A stretch of DNA of 64,000 nt from Marinifilum_A sediminis (GCA_947496465.1 CANMCX010000001.1:868001-932000), one strand, 5' to 3'; positions 7,701-16,491 are shown, numbered from the stretch's first letter. Program-made: numbers and translations. Notes: generated from the sequence alone by a model not told the origin.

Positions 7701-9098
7701 ATGGCTCCTAAAAATCCATATACTGGATATCGCGATCAACTAGCAACACTAAATGAAAGTGGAAAAAGAAATTGGGTATACGCTCAAAAACCCAAAGGAA
7801 AACTATATAACTACCGAAATATAGTAAGTTATACCTTGTTGTTTTTACTTTTTACCATTCCATTTGTAAAGTTGAATGGAGAGCCCTTTTTGTTATTTAA
7901 TATTTTAGAGAGAAAATTCATTCTATTTGGCGTTCAATTCTGGCCACAAGATTTTCATCTCTTTCTCTATTCCATGATTACTCTTTTTGTGTTCGTGGTA
8001 CTTTTTACTGTAAGTTATGGACGTATTTGGTGTGGATGGACTTGTCCACAAACTGTTTTTCTGGAATTTATATTTCGAAAAATCGAATACCTAATTGAAG
8101 GAAATCCTAGTCAACAAAGGAAATTGGATGCCCAGTCGATGAATTTCAGTAAGTTCTGGAAAAAGACATTGAAGCTTGGACTTTTTTACGCCATTTGCTT
8201 TTCCATTACAAATGCTTTTCTCTCCTACATTATAGGTGTTGATCAGTTAATTGAAATAATAAAAGCTCCTATCTCCGATCATAGAGTTGGTTTTACTATG
8301 GCTGTATTATTTTCAGGAGTAATGTTCTTTGTTTTTACGAAACTACGAGAACAAGTTTGTACCATGATTTGTCCTTATGGTAGATTGCAAGGTGTTCTTC
8401 TGGATTCCAATTCCATTGTTGTAGCTTACGACTACAAACGTGGAGAAGAAAGAGCTCCACTTGAAGCTGGTGAAGATAGAGAAGAAGATGGCAAAGGAGA
8501 TTGTATTGATTGCTATCAATGTGTTGATGTTTGTCCGACAGGAATTGATGTTCGTGATGGTACTCAATTGGAATGTATCAACTGCACTGCCTGTATTGAC
8601 GAGTGTAACTCGGTAATGGATTGGATAGGAAAACCAAAGGGTTTAATTCGATTCGATTCTGAAAAAAACATTGCCGAAGGCAGAAAGCAAAAATGGCCTG
8701 CTCGAAAAATTGCATATACCGCTGTTCTATGTGTTTTATTAGGAGTTGTAGCAACATTATTTACTTTAAGAACCGACTTAGAAGCTATCATATTAAGAAC
8801 TCCTGGTTTAATGTATCAGCAACAAGAGAATGGTATTAGTAATATGTATAGCTTTAAAATTGTAAATAAAACCAACTTCGACACACCAATCTATTTTAAA
8901 ATCATGAATCATGATGGAGAAATTAAGGTGATTGGTGAAGAGTTTAAAGCGGAAGCAAGTTCTATAAAAGAAGGAGTGTTTTTTGCAATTTTACCACAAA
9001 AAGAAATTACTAGTGATAATATTCCAATAACTATTGGTGTGTTTGCTGATAAGAATTTAATTGAAGAAGTGGAACTTACCTTTGTAGGTCCAAATTAA
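7701..9098 (+). CDS. ccoG: CcoG/RdxA/FixG ferredoxin-type assembly protein
   Basis: Membrane iron-sulfur protein of 465 residues, thought to act as a cupric reductase during cbb3 assembly. It has an N-terminal membrane region with several helices and the paired motifs WCGWTCPQ and CTMICPYG. Two classic 4Fe-4S clusters follow, at C268/C271/C274/C278 and C292/C295/C298/C302. After one more helix near 335-355 comes the Ig-like FixG C-terminal domain. It is followed by ccoH after 11 bases. All cluster cysteines are present. Confidence 0.95.
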   Translation: MAPKNPYTGYRDQLATLNESGKRNWVYAQKPKGKLYNYRNIVSYTLLFLLFTIPFVKLNGEPFLLFNILERKFILFGVQFWPQDFHLFLYSMITLFVFVVLFTVSYGRIWCGWTCPQTVFLEFIFRKIEYLIEGNPSQQRKLDAQSMNFSKFWKKTLKLGLFYAICFSITNAFLSYIIGVDQLIEIIKAPISDHRVGFTMAVLFSGVMFFVFTKLREQVCTMICPYGRLQGVLLDSNSIVVAYDYKRGEERAPLEAGEDREEDGKGDCIDCYQCVDVCPTGIDVRDGTQLECINCTACIDECNSVMDWIGKPKGLIRFDSEKNIAEGRKQKWPARKIAYTAVLCVLLGVVATLFTLRTDLEAIILRTPGLMYQQQENGISNMYSFKIVNKTNFDTPIYFKIMNHDGEIKVIGEEFKAEASSIKEGVFFAILPQKEITSDNIPITIGVFADKNLIEEVELTFVGPN

Positions 9099-9109
9099 GA
9101 AATAAGCAT

Positions 9110-9556
9110 ATGAAAAAGTTGAGTTGGGGGACAAAACTAGGAATTGGAGCATCGATATATGTTATCGGCGTATTGATATTTGTTGGATTTAGCACCACAC
9201 AAAAAATCAATTTGGTATCGAAAGATTACTATCCAAAAGAAGTAAAATATCAGGAGCAGATTAATAAAATCAAGAATGCTCAGGAAATGCCAATTGCTAT
9301 TCAAATAGAACAAGTGGGAAATAATATCGAGGTAAAATTTCCTACTGAAATGCTTACCGGAGTTAAAGGAGATATCATTTTATATCGTCCGGCAGACTAC
9401 GAATCGGATATGAAATATCAAATTGCATTAAACAATAGTGGTGTTCATACTTTAAGCACAAATGAGCTTCTAAAAGGAAGATATACTGTACAAATCGATT
9501 GGAAGCATAAAGGTGTAGCATATTATAAGGAAGAGGCGATTTATTTAAGTAAGTAG
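9110..9556 (+). CDS. ccoH: CcoH/FixH family cbb3 assembly protein
   Basis: Small membrane protein required for cbb3 oxidase biogenesis. The 148 residues begin with a short cytoplasmic stretch and one transmembrane helix (about 11-31, including IYVIGVLIFVGFS). The FixH hallmark KDYYPKEVKYQEQINK follows near 39-55, with a periplasmic beta-rich domain to the end. It follows ccoG by 11 bases. The repeat that bounds the GxxExxY cassette starts within 3 bases of its stop, so the original downstream neighbour was probably the TauE/SafE gene at 10038. Confidence 0.92.
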   Translation: MKKLSWGTKLGIGASIYVIGVLIFVGFSTTQKINLVSKDYYPKEVKYQEQINKIKNAQEMPIAIQIEQVGNNIEVKFPTEMLTGVKGDIILYRPADYESDMKYQIALNNSGVHTLSTNELLKGRYTVQIDWKHKGVAYYKEEAIYLSK

Positions 9557-9558
9557 TC

Positions 9559-10022
9559 TAACCACAAAGAACACGAAGTATGGAACAAAGTATCACCAAG
9601 AAAATGAGTAGAATTGAAACTACTTACAAAAAGGTTTTAGATTGTGCTTTTAGGGTGCATACAGCTTTAGGTCCTGGTTTGTTAGAAAGTGCATACGAAG
9701 AATGTCTATGCTATGAATTATGTCAGGAAGGTTTAAAGGTGGAGAAACAAAAAGCCCTTCCTCTCATATATAAGGAGGTTCGATTAGAAACCGGTTACAG
9801 ACTTGATCTATTAGTAGAAGATTCTGTTATTGTAGAAATTAAAGCAATTGAAACATTAAAAGAGACTCATTTAGCTCAAATATTAACATACATGAAACTC
9901 TCTAAATGTAAGCTTGGCTTATTGGTAAACTTCAACGTTAAATCTCTTAAATATGGTATCAAAAGAGTAATATTATAATACTTTGTGTTCTTTGTGAAAT
10001 AACTTAGTGCACTTTGTGGTTA
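9559..10022 (+). mobile_element. Candidate GxxExxY cassette bounded by inverted imperfect repeats
   Basis: The left flank (9559-9580) reads TAACCACAAAG then AACACGAAGTA. The reverse complement of the right flank (9979-10022) begins TAACCACAAAG and ends AACACAAAGTA, with an extra 20-odd bases (GCACTAAG-containing) in the middle. The two ends are thus imperfect inverted repeats enclosing only the GxxExxY gene. The element begins 3 bases after the ccoH stop and ends 16 bases before the TauE/SafE start, with no transposase. Repeats of this AACCACAAAG-ACACAAAG type beside GxxExxY genes are a pattern I recall from other genomes; mobility here is inferred. Confidence 0.6.
9580..9978 (+). CDS. GxxExxY family protein (PD-(D/E)XK nuclease fold)
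   Basis: Protein of 132 residues with the defining motif G33-x-x-E36-x-x-Y39 inside GPGLLESAYEECL, and a nuclease-fold core with D76 (YRLDLLV), then E87-I-K89 (VIVEIKAIE). It ends in the LLVNFN strand common to the family. Function is unknown; the fold is that of restriction-like endonucleases. It is out of place in a cbb3 assembly operon and bounded by inverted repeats, one of which supplies the first base of its start codon. Met9 is an alternative start. The family call is secure; any activity is speculative. Confidence 0.9.
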   Translation: MEQSITKKMSRIETTYKKVLDCAFRVHTALGPGLLESAYEECLCYELCQEGLKVEKQKALPLIYKEVRLETGYRLDLLVEDSVIVEIKAIETLKETHLAQILTYMKLSKCKLGLLVNFNVKSLKYGIKRVIL

Positions 10023-10037
10023 AACATTGAAATAAAC

Positions 10038-10766
10038 ATGGTTTATATATCAGCATTAACATTAGGACTATTAGGTAGTTTTCACTGCGTAGGAATGTGT
10101 GGTCCTATCGCCTTGGCTATTCCATTGAAAACAGATTCGTGGTTAGCAAGAATTTTTGGAGGCGTTTTGTACAATTTAGGCAGAGCCATTACCTATGCTG
10201 TAATGGGTGCCGTTTTCGGATTATTGGGTCGTGGATTGGTGATGAGTGGCTTTCAGCAATGGATTTCCGTAATTATGGGAGCGATCATGATTCTTTCGGT
10301 AATCACTCCCTCTATCTATAAAAACAGATTCAATGCCGATAAAGGGGTTTTCTCTTTTGTTGGAAAGGTAAAAATGTCGCTCGGAAAGTTATTCGCCAAA
10401 AGAAGCTATGGAGCTTTATTAATGATTGGTCTGCTTAACGGATTACTTCCATGTGGATTGGTTTATTTTGCAATTGCCGGTGCTATCGCAACAGGTTCAT
10501 CAGCTAGTGGTAGTTTGTTCATGTTTATTTTTGGTTTGGGAACACTTCCAATGTTGCTTGCCATTTCCTTAATTGGAAACATGATTACACTTGAACTTCG
10601 TAAAAAAATCACCAAATTAATTCCTTATGCAATTGTGTTTATTGGTGTACTCTTTATACTGCGAGGGTTAAGTCTTGGTATTCCTTACCTAAGTCCTCCG
10701 GAAAAAGCAATGACCATACCAGTTGAACAAGCTGATGAAGAGCAAAAACCTTCTTGCTGTCATTAA
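10038..10766 (+). CDS. TauE/SafE (DsbD_2-like) membrane protein of the cbb3 operon
   Basis: Inner-membrane protein of 242 residues with six or so helices. It has the signature GLLGSFHCVGMCGPIALAIP at the N-terminus and GLLNGLLPCGLVYFA in the second half, both with conserved Cys seen in DsbD_2/sulfite exporter TauE/SafE family members encoded with cbb3 oxidases. It ends in SCCH, a possible metal ligand cluster. I infer copper or thiol handling for oxidase assembly. ATG at 10038 is chosen: the longer frame from a TTG at 10014 would translate the flanking repeat of the GxxExxY cassette. Its stop is 2 bases before the next start. Confidence 0.88.
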   Translation: MVYISALTLGLLGSFHCVGMCGPIALAIPLKTDSWLARIFGGVLYNLGRAITYAVMGAVFGLLGRGLVMSGFQQWISVIMGAIMILSVITPSIYKNRFNADKGVFSFVGKVKMSLGKLFAKRSYGALLMIGLLNGLLPCGLVYFAIAGAIATGSSASGSLFMFIFGLGTLPMLLAISLIGNMITLELRKKITKLIPYAIVFIGVLFILRGLSLGIPYLSPPEKAMTIPVEQADEEQKPSCCH

Positions 10767-10768
10767 AT

Positions 10769-11149
10769 ATGGATAAAGTTGAAGAATACATATACAATTG
10801 TGAAGGTGAACAACAAGAAATTTTGTTACAGCTTCACAATTTGCTTTTATCTTTCCCTCATGTAGTAGCCAAGTTCAAATACAAAGTTCCATTTTATTAC
10901 CGCAAATCCTGGGTTTGTTATTTACTTGCAAATAAAAATGGAACTGTTGAGTTATCCTTTACAAGAGCTAGAGAGCTAGCAGATGATTTCAAAATATTAG
11001 ACTTTAAAGATCGAAAAATGGTAGCGAGTGTTTCTCTTTCCAAGCCATGCGATATCAACAATAATATTGTTGATATCATTCAGGAAGCACTCATTCTAGA
11101 TGACACTGTTCCCTACACAAAAAAATGGTTCGGAAAAGATAAGAAATAG
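10769..11149 (+). CDS. DUF1801-like (YdhG-type) domain protein
   Basis: Soluble protein of 126 residues resembling DUF1801/YdhG proteins. It has an N-terminal helix (VEEYIYNCEGEQQEILLQLH), then KFKYKVPFYYRKSWVCYLLANKNGTVELSF, the beta-rich core that carries the family's K-x-P-F pattern, and a C-terminal W-F-G. Biochemical function is not known. It starts 2 bases after the TauE/SafE stop, so it shares that transcript, although nothing else ties it to respiration. ATG at 10769 is used rather than an upstream TTG that would overlap the preceding gene. Confidence 0.75.
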   Translation: MDKVEEYIYNCEGEQQEILLQLHNLLLSFPHVVAKFKYKVPFYYRKSWVCYLLANKNGTVELSFTRARELADDFKILDFKDRKMVASVSLSKPCDINNNIVDIIQEALILDDTVPYTKKWFGKDKK

Positions 11150-11233
11150 GTTATTAACAATCTATTTGTCCTTGGAGTTCAACACTCAAATATTATCCTT
11201 AATTTCGCCACGAATTTTTGAAGCTATTCGGCT

Positions 11234-12139
11234 ATGAACAAACAAACTATTTTAGTGTATGCCAGTATTATATTGGCAATGTTATTCTGGAGCTTTTCCT
11301 TTGTGTGGGTTAAAATTGTTTATCTGGTATACAATCCCATAACAACTGTATTTGTACGATTGATTATTTCATCGGCATTACTTTTCCTTATCGGAAAAAT
11401 TATTGGGCGAATCCAACCTATCAGCAAAAAAGATAGAATGCACTTGGTTTTACTGGCTTTTTTCGAACCTTTCCTTTATTTCATGGGTGAAAGTTTTGGC
11501 TTAAAATTGGTTTCCTCAACACTTGGAGCGGTAATCATATCCACCATACCACTCTTCGCTCCCATTGCAGCTTACTTTTTCCACAAAGAAAAAATTAGCG
11601 CCAAAATAATACTGGGAATTTTAATATCGATAATTGGTGTTGGTGTAATCATCTTCAACAAAGAGTTCAATTTAATTGCCTCTCCTGTTGGTATTGCTCT
11701 TATGTTTGTGGCCGTTGGGGCGGCTGTTGGTTATTCAATTGTTCTGAAGAATCTGGCATCAAAATACAATCCTCTTACCTTAATAACCTATCAAAACTTA
11801 ATTGGAATTGCATTTTTCATGCCTCTTTTTTTTGTGTTCGATTGGAATCATTTTATAAATGCAGAACCAACAACAGAAGTTTGGATTGCCATAATAGAGC
11901 TTGCAATATTCGCATCATCTTTGGCATTTATGTGTTTCACTTATGCTTTAAAATATTTAGGGATAAACAAATCCAACATCTTCATTAATGCCATTCCCGT
12001 TTTTACTGCTATTTTTGCATACTTTGTGTTAAACGAAACGCTTAGCTTTCAAAAAATGGTAGGCATTTCAATTGTGATTTCAGGTTTGTTTTTATCTCAA
12101 GCCAAATTAAAGATGTTTAAAATAGGTGTTAAAAAATGA
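11234..12139 (+). CDS. EamA-family DMT transporter
   Basis: Drug/metabolite transporter of 301 residues with ten predicted helices in two EamA repeats of about 150 residues each. The first contains FWSFSFVWVKIVY and VRLIISSALLF; the second contains FASSLAFMCFTYALKYLG and NAIPVFTAIFAYFVLNE, the usual half-end motif. Substrate is unknown; related proteins export amino acids or other small metabolites. Its TGA overlaps the ATG of the next gene by four bases, implying translational coupling with the Cys-cluster protein. Confidence 0.88.
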   Translation: MNKQTILVYASIILAMLFWSFSFVWVKIVYLVYNPITTVFVRLIISSALLFLIGKIIGRIQPISKKDRMHLVLLAFFEPFLYFMGESFGLKLVSSTLGAVIISTIPLFAPIAAYFFHKEKISAKIILGILISIIGVGVIIFNKEFNLIASPVGIALMFVAVGAAVGYSIVLKNLASKYNPLTLITYQNLIGIAFFMPLFFVFDWNHFINAEPTTEVWIAIIELAIFASSLAFMCFTYALKYLGINKSNIFINAIPVFTAIFAYFVLNETLSFQKMVGISIVISGLFLSQAKLKMFKIGVKK

Positions 12140-12642
12140 GCAAAATTAAGATTGATTTAGAGCTGTTGAAGGTGAAGGCTAAAAATACTGAGGCAGATAC
12201 CAAGGAATTTTTTGCTAAACTAAAAAAGAGGAAGCCAAAGCAATTGGATACTATTGTTCACGCTCTTCACGATGAAGTTTTTGCTGAATTGGATTGTTTG
12301 GAATGTGCCAATTGCTGCAAAAGCATCAGCCCTATTATTATAGATAAAGATATCGATCGCTTGGCAAAACATCTTCGAATGAAGCCAAAAGATGTAATCG
12401 ATCAGTATTTGGAAATGGATAACGAGAACGATTACGTTTTTCGTGAAGCGCCTTGCCCATTCTTAATGCCAGATAATTACTGTATGGTGTACGAAAGTCG
12501 CCCTCGTGCTTGTCGTGAATATCCACACACCGACCGTAAGCGTTTTTATCAGATTTTAAATCTTACACAAAAGAACATACATTACTGCCCTGCGGTATAC
12601 GAAGTAACAGACAGATTAAAAAAGAAAAAAGATCAATTGTAA
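12136..12642 (+). CDS. YkgJ-family cysteine cluster protein
   Basis: Soluble 168-residue protein with the Cys signature of the YkgJ/CxxCxxCC family: LDCLECANCC near residues 53-62, then APCPFL, NYCMVYESRPRACREYP, and a last Cys in IHYCP. These are predicted to bind a metal or iron-sulfur cluster; the reaction is unknown. The N-terminus is Lys-rich. It overlaps the preceding transporter by four bases and is followed after 54 bases by porQ. Confidence 0.88.
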   Translation: MSKIKIDLELLKVKAKNTEADTKEFFAKLKKRKPKQLDTIVHALHDEVFAELDCLECANCCKSISPIIIDKDIDRLAKHLRMKPKDVIDQYLEMDNENDYVFREAPCPFLMPDNYCMVYESRPRACREYPHTDRKRFYQILNLTQKNIHYCPAVYEVTDRLKKKKDQL

Positions 12643-12696
12643 ACTCGTTTTCAAATCGGATTTTTATCTTTATGATTCATAATTTGAACCAATCTA

Positions 12697-13728
12697 ATGA
12701 ATAAACTCTCAGTTTTACTTTGCCTGATTCTATTTAGCTCTCTTATTTCCCGTGCTCAATCGGGAGGTGAGAATATTTATGAGTTTCTGAATTTGGGAAG
12801 TTCGGCAAGAGTTGCAGCATTGGGTGGCTATCAAATTGCATTGGGAAATGTTGAGGCAGATTACGCCTTCTACAATCCTGCAGCACTAAGTTCCGATTTA
12901 GATCAACAGGTGGCTTTAAATTACGTGAGTTATATTGCTGATATCAATTATGGATATGCTTCGTACAACAAGTATTTTAAGAATATTGGGACTTTTGCTA
13001 TAGGAATGCACTACGTAAACTATGGAAAATTTACCGAAGCAGATCAATTGGGCGAAATCACAGGTGATTTTAAAGCTTCGGATTATGCCCTTTTTATAAG
13101 TTACGCAAGACAAATTAGCGATAAAATTAGAGTAGGTATAACTCTTAAACCCATTTATTCTTCTCTCGAAAAGTACAATTCCTTTGGCTTGGCTACCGAT
13201 CTTTCCATCATTTACGATAGTTCCGATAAATTATTCAGAGCAGCACTACTTGCCAGAAATTTTGGATATCAGATAAAACCATATTACGGATCGCATCGAG
13301 AAGATTTACCAAATGAAGTTCTTCTTGGCTTCAGTACCAAGTTACAACACGCACCCTTTCGCTTTGCTGTCACTTATCGTCATCTCGAAGAATTTGACAT
13401 GAGTTACGATTCAGATTTGGATAATACTGACAATACAATTTCCAATTCTTCTTCATCCGATGATTTTGCTGATAAAGCTTCGAAACATTTAATTTTGGGT
13501 GTAGAATTTTTACCTACAAAAAATGTCTCCGTTCGACTTGGATATAATTTTCAACGCAGAAAAGAACTCAGCATAGATGATAAAAAATCAACAGTTGGAT
13601 TTTCATGGGGATTTGGATTTAAGGTTTCACGATTTCATATCAGTTATGCTTCTGCAAAATATCATTTGGCAGGTGCAAGCAATCATTTTTCTATTAGTAC
13701 TAGACTAAGCAATTTTAATTTTCGATAA
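12697..13728 (+). CDS. porQ: PorQ, type IX secretion system outer-membrane protein
   Basis: Outer-membrane beta-barrel of 343 residues with a signal peptide ending near ISRAQS. The PorQ signature follows: FLNLGSSARVAALGGYQIAL and DYAFYNPAALSSD near 30-70, then alternating strands to the C-terminus (LSNFNFR). In Porphyromonas, PorQ takes part in type IX secretion and surface attachment of cargo. With gldA-F-G elsewhere in the window, it indicates a gliding/T9SS-type lineage. A TATCTTTA sequence upstream resembles the -7 box but lacks the final G. Confidence 0.88.
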   Translation: MNKLSVLLCLILFSSLISRAQSGGENIYEFLNLGSSARVAALGGYQIALGNVEADYAFYNPAALSSDLDQQVALNYVSYIADINYGYASYNKYFKNIGTFAIGMHYVNYGKFTEADQLGEITGDFKASDYALFISYARQISDKIRVGITLKPIYSSLEKYNSFGLATDLSIIYDSSDKLFRAALLARNFGYQIKPYYGSHREDLPNEVLLGFSTKLQHAPFRFAVTYRHLEEFDMSYDSDLDNTDNTISNSSSSDDFADKASKHLILGVEFLPTKNVSVRLGYNFQRRKELSIDDKKSTVGFSWGFGFKVSRFHISYASAKYHLAGASNHFSISTRLSNFNFR

Positions 13729-13831
13729 TTTTTCGTCAAAAAAACCGCAGCGCAATCGTTTACTAAGAAGTACTCACTCAAAACCCCATCATTTTTAAAG
13801 CTTTTTCTAACTTTTTGATCGATTTTCTTTT

Positions 13832-13839
13832 TACTTTTG
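13832..13839 (+). promoter_or_regulatory. -7 promoter element (TACTTTTG) upstream of cmk
   Basis: Matches the Bacteroidota TAnnTTTG box. The nearest TTG (13815-13817) is only 14 bases upstream, shorter than the usual 17-23. It lies 36 bases before the cmk ATG at 13876 and probably drives cmk and the IspH-PfkA gene. Confidence 0.45.
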
Positions 13840-13875
13840 TACGCAATTGCACAAAAATTTCGAGCAATAAATAGA

Positions 13876-14571
13876 ATGGATATATCTGAAAAGAAACTAA
13901 TTATAGCAATTGACGGTCATTCGTCATGCGGAAAAAGCACAGTCGCCAAAGATTTGGCAAAAAAAATAAATTACACCTATATTGATAGTGGTGCAATGTA
14001 CCGCGTTGTAACTTTATTTGCAATGCGCAACAATTTGATTTCTTCCGATGTTGTAGATGAAAACAAATTGGCTCATCATATCGATCAGGTAAGCATTTCG
14101 TTTAAATACAACAATGAAAAACAACGTCACGAAACCTATCTTAACGGAGAATTGGTTGAAGATGAAATCAGAAGTCTTGACGTTTCGAACAATGTAAGTT
14201 TGATTGCTACAATCAAATTTGTACGTGAGAAAATGGTTGCTTTTCAACGTGAATTGAGCAAAGCTGGTGGAGTAATCATGGACGGTAGAGATATTGGAAC
14301 TGTAGTTTTCCCTAATGCTGAATTGAAAATTTTCATGACTGCTGATGTAGAAGTAAGAGCCATTCGACGTTTCAAAGAATTGAAAGAAAAAGGAGAAGAT
14401 GTTTCCTTAGATGCAATTCGTGAAAATGTTCAGAAAAGAGATTACATCGACGAAAATCGTGATGAAAGTCCATTACGCAAAGCCGATGATGCAATAGTTC
14501 TTAACAATAGCAATCTTACTCCAGCAGAGCAGTTGGATTGGATTGTAGAAAGAATGAATGAGATTAAATAA
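13876..14571 (+). CDS. cmk: Cytidylate kinase
   Basis: Phosphorylates CMP and dCMP to the diphosphates. The 231-residue product has the P-loop GHSSCGKST at 14-22, IDSGAMYR, MDGRDIGTVVFPNAELKIFMTA and the Arg-rich lid RRFKELKEKGEDVS followed by KRDYIDENRDESPL, all standard for Cmk. The start at 13876 is preferred to a TTG at 13837, because the -7 box at 13832-13839 would lie over that TTG. The TAA stop overlaps the ATG of the next gene by one base. Confidence 0.95.
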   Translation: MDISEKKLIIAIDGHSSCGKSTVAKDLAKKINYTYIDSGAMYRVVTLFAMRNNLISSDVVDENKLAHHIDQVSISFKYNNEKQRHETYLNGELVEDEIRSLDVSNNVSLIATIKFVREKMVAFQRELSKAGGVIMDGRDIGTVVFPNAELKIFMTADVEVRAIRRFKELKEKGEDVSLDAIRENVQKRDYIDENRDESPLRKADDAIVLNNSNLTPAEQLDWIVERMNEIK

Positions 14572-16418
14572 TGAAGATTGAAATTGATCCAAATGCCGGT
14601 TTTTGTTTTGGTGTTGTTAATGCAATAAACAAAGCAGAAGAATCACTTACAAAAGAAGAGCAACTCTATTGTATTGGTGACATTGTTCACAACAGTACCG
14701 AGGTTGATCGCCTGCAAAGTTTGGGTTTACAATCAATCGATCATGAAGAATTTAATGCTGTAAAAGCAAAAAAGGTTTTGTTTCGCGCACATGGCGAACC
14801 ACCTTCATCGTACAAAACAGCAAAGGACAATAAAATTGAAATTATCGATGCTACTTGTCCGGTTGTATTAAATCTTCAAAAAAGAATAAAAAAAGCTTAC
14901 CGCGAGATAAAAAAATCGAACGGACAAATTGTAATATACGGCAAAAAAGGACATGCCGAAGTAAATGGTCTGGTTGGACAAACCGATGGAAATGCCATAG
15001 TGGTTGAAACGTTAAAAGATTTAAAATCAGTTAATCTTGATTTACCAGTAATCTTATTTTCACAAACCACAAAAACCATTGAAGGATTTAAATTGGTTAC
15101 CGAACAATTAAAAAAAACGGTAAAAGCTTCATTTAAATCGCATGATACAATTTGCCGAAAGGTTGCCAATCGTGTGCCTTTGATTAAAGATTTTGCAACC
15201 AAACACGATGTTATGGTGTTTGTAAGTGGTCAGAAGAGTTCAAATGGTAAACTTTTGTTCGATGTTTGTAAAAATGCAAACCCGAATAGTTATTTCATTA
15301 CCGGTCCTGACGAAATTAAGTCGGAGTGGTTCGATAGAGGTAAATCTGTTGGTGTTAGTGGTGCAACTTCGACTCCAGGATGGTTAATGAATGACGTTGT
15401 TGAAAAAATCAAACTTGAAAATAAAATAATTATTAGCATGTCAAGAATTAAAAAAATAGGTGTGCTTACATCAGGGGGCGATGCTCCTGGAATGAATGCA
15501 GCAATTCGTGCGGTTGTTCGTACTGCTATCTTCAATAAGTTGGAGGTATTCGGTATCAAACAAGGTTACGAAGGTTTAATCAGTGGTGATTTCAAAAAAA
15601 TGAAATCTCACGATGTAAGTAATATCATTGGTAAAGGAGGAACTATTCTTTGTTCAGCAAGAAGCGACGAGTTTAGAACCGTAGAAGGGAGACAAAAAGC
15701 TTACGATCAAATGGTCGCAAATAAAATGGATGCTTTGGTTGTGATTGGTGGAGATGGTACTTTTTCTGGTGCACGTATCTTTACTCAGGAGCACGATATT
15801 CCTGTTGTTGGAATCCCTGGAACTATTGACAACGATTTGTATGGTACTGATTACACAATTGGGTACGATACAGCTATCAATACTGTTATTGATGCAGTTG
15901 ATAAGATTCGCGATACTGCAAGCGCTCACAACCGTTTATTCTTTATTGAAGTGATGGGACGTGATGCTGGATTTATTGCTCTTCGTAGTGGTATTGCTAC
16001 CGGTGCTGAGGCTATTATGATTCCTGAAAAAGAAACTCATGCAGCCGAATTGCAAGCTTATCTTGAAAAAGGATACAAAGAACACAAATCGAGTGGTATT
16101 GTAATTGTTGCCGAAGGTGATAAATCTGGTGGAGCATATACAATTGCAAAAGAAATCGAGAAAGAACATCCTGAATATGATATTCGAGTATCGATACTAG
16201 GGCACATGCAACGTGGTGGTTCTCCGTCTGCTTTCGATCGTGTAACAGCATCTACATTAGGTGTTGCTGCTGTTGAAGCATTGCTTGATGATCAAAAAAG
16301 TATAATGGTAGGTATGGTTCACGGTGAAGTATCACATGTTCCTTTTAACAAAACCATTAAAAATAAAAAGAAAGTAAAGGATACTTATCTGTACATCAAC
16401 GAGATCCTTTCTATCTAA
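14571..16418 (+). CDS. In-frame IspH-PfkA fusion: HMBPP reductase joined to 6-phosphofructokinase
   Basis: One uninterrupted frame of 615 codons. Residues 1-289 are IspH (LytB), which reduces HMBPP to IPP and DMAPP in the MEP isoprenoid pathway. The three cluster cysteines are C12 (FCFGV), C96 (DATCPVV) and C195 (TICRKV), with H40 in DIVHNST. Residues 290-615 are a full-length ATP-dependent 6-phosphofructokinase of glycolysis, with GGDAPGMNAAIR, VVIGGDGTFSGA, PGTIDNDL, EVMGRDAGF and GHMQRGGSPSAFDR. Only about six residues join the folds. Met290 (ATG at 15438) falls exactly at the canonical PfkA start after an A/T-rich stretch, so internal initiation could also make PfkA alone. Each half is complete and of normal length. 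A lost stop by indel is an alternative explanation. Confidence 0.9.
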   Translation: MKIEIDPNAGFCFGVVNAINKAEESLTKEEQLYCIGDIVHNSTEVDRLQSLGLQSIDHEEFNAVKAKKVLFRAHGEPPSSYKTAKDNKIEIIDATCPVVLNLQKRIKKAYREIKKSNGQIVIYGKKGHAEVNGLVGQTDGNAIVVETLKDLKSVNLDLPVILFSQTTKTIEGFKLVTEQLKKTVKASFKSHDTICRKVANRVPLIKDFATKHDVMVFVSGQKSSNGKLLFDVCKNANPNSYFITGPDEIKSEWFDRGKSVGVSGATSTPGWLMNDVVEKIKLENKIIISMSRIKKIGVLTSGGDAPGMNAAIRAVVRTAIFNKLEVFGIKQGYEGLISGDFKKMKSHDVSNIIGKGGTILCSARSDEFRTVEGRQKAYDQMVANKMDALVVIGGDGTFSGARIFTQEHDIPVVGIPGTIDNDLYGTDYTIGYDTAINTVIDAVDKIRDTASAHNRLFFIEVMGRDAGFIALRSGIATGAEAIMIPEKETHAAELQAYLEKGYKEHKSSGIVIVAEGDKSGGAYTIAKEIEKEHPEYDIRVSILGHMQRGGSPSAFDRVTASTLGVAAVEALLDDQKSIMVGMVHGEVSHVPFNKTIKNKKKVKDTYLYINEILSI

Positions 16419-16456
16419 TTTTACATTCTGCAACATTCTTGTTCATGATATTTTCT

Positions 16457-16491
16457 TCTGATTGAGATTCCTTCTTGGGATTTCAGTCAGA
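16457..16491 (+). repeat. 15-bp inverted repeat overlapping the priA promoter
   Basis: The left arm at 16457-16471 and right arm at 16477-16491 can pair over 15 positions, three of them G-U, around a TTCTT loop. The TTG of the priA promoter (16475-16477) lies at the loop. No T-tract follows, so it is a poor intrinsic terminator for the upstream gene; it could be an operator or an RNA-end hairpin. Confidence 0.55.

Noticed and set aside
10014..10037. TTG-initiated extension of the TauE/SafE protein
   Set aside because: It would translate the flanking repeat of the GxxExxY cassette; ATG at 10038 is a better start.
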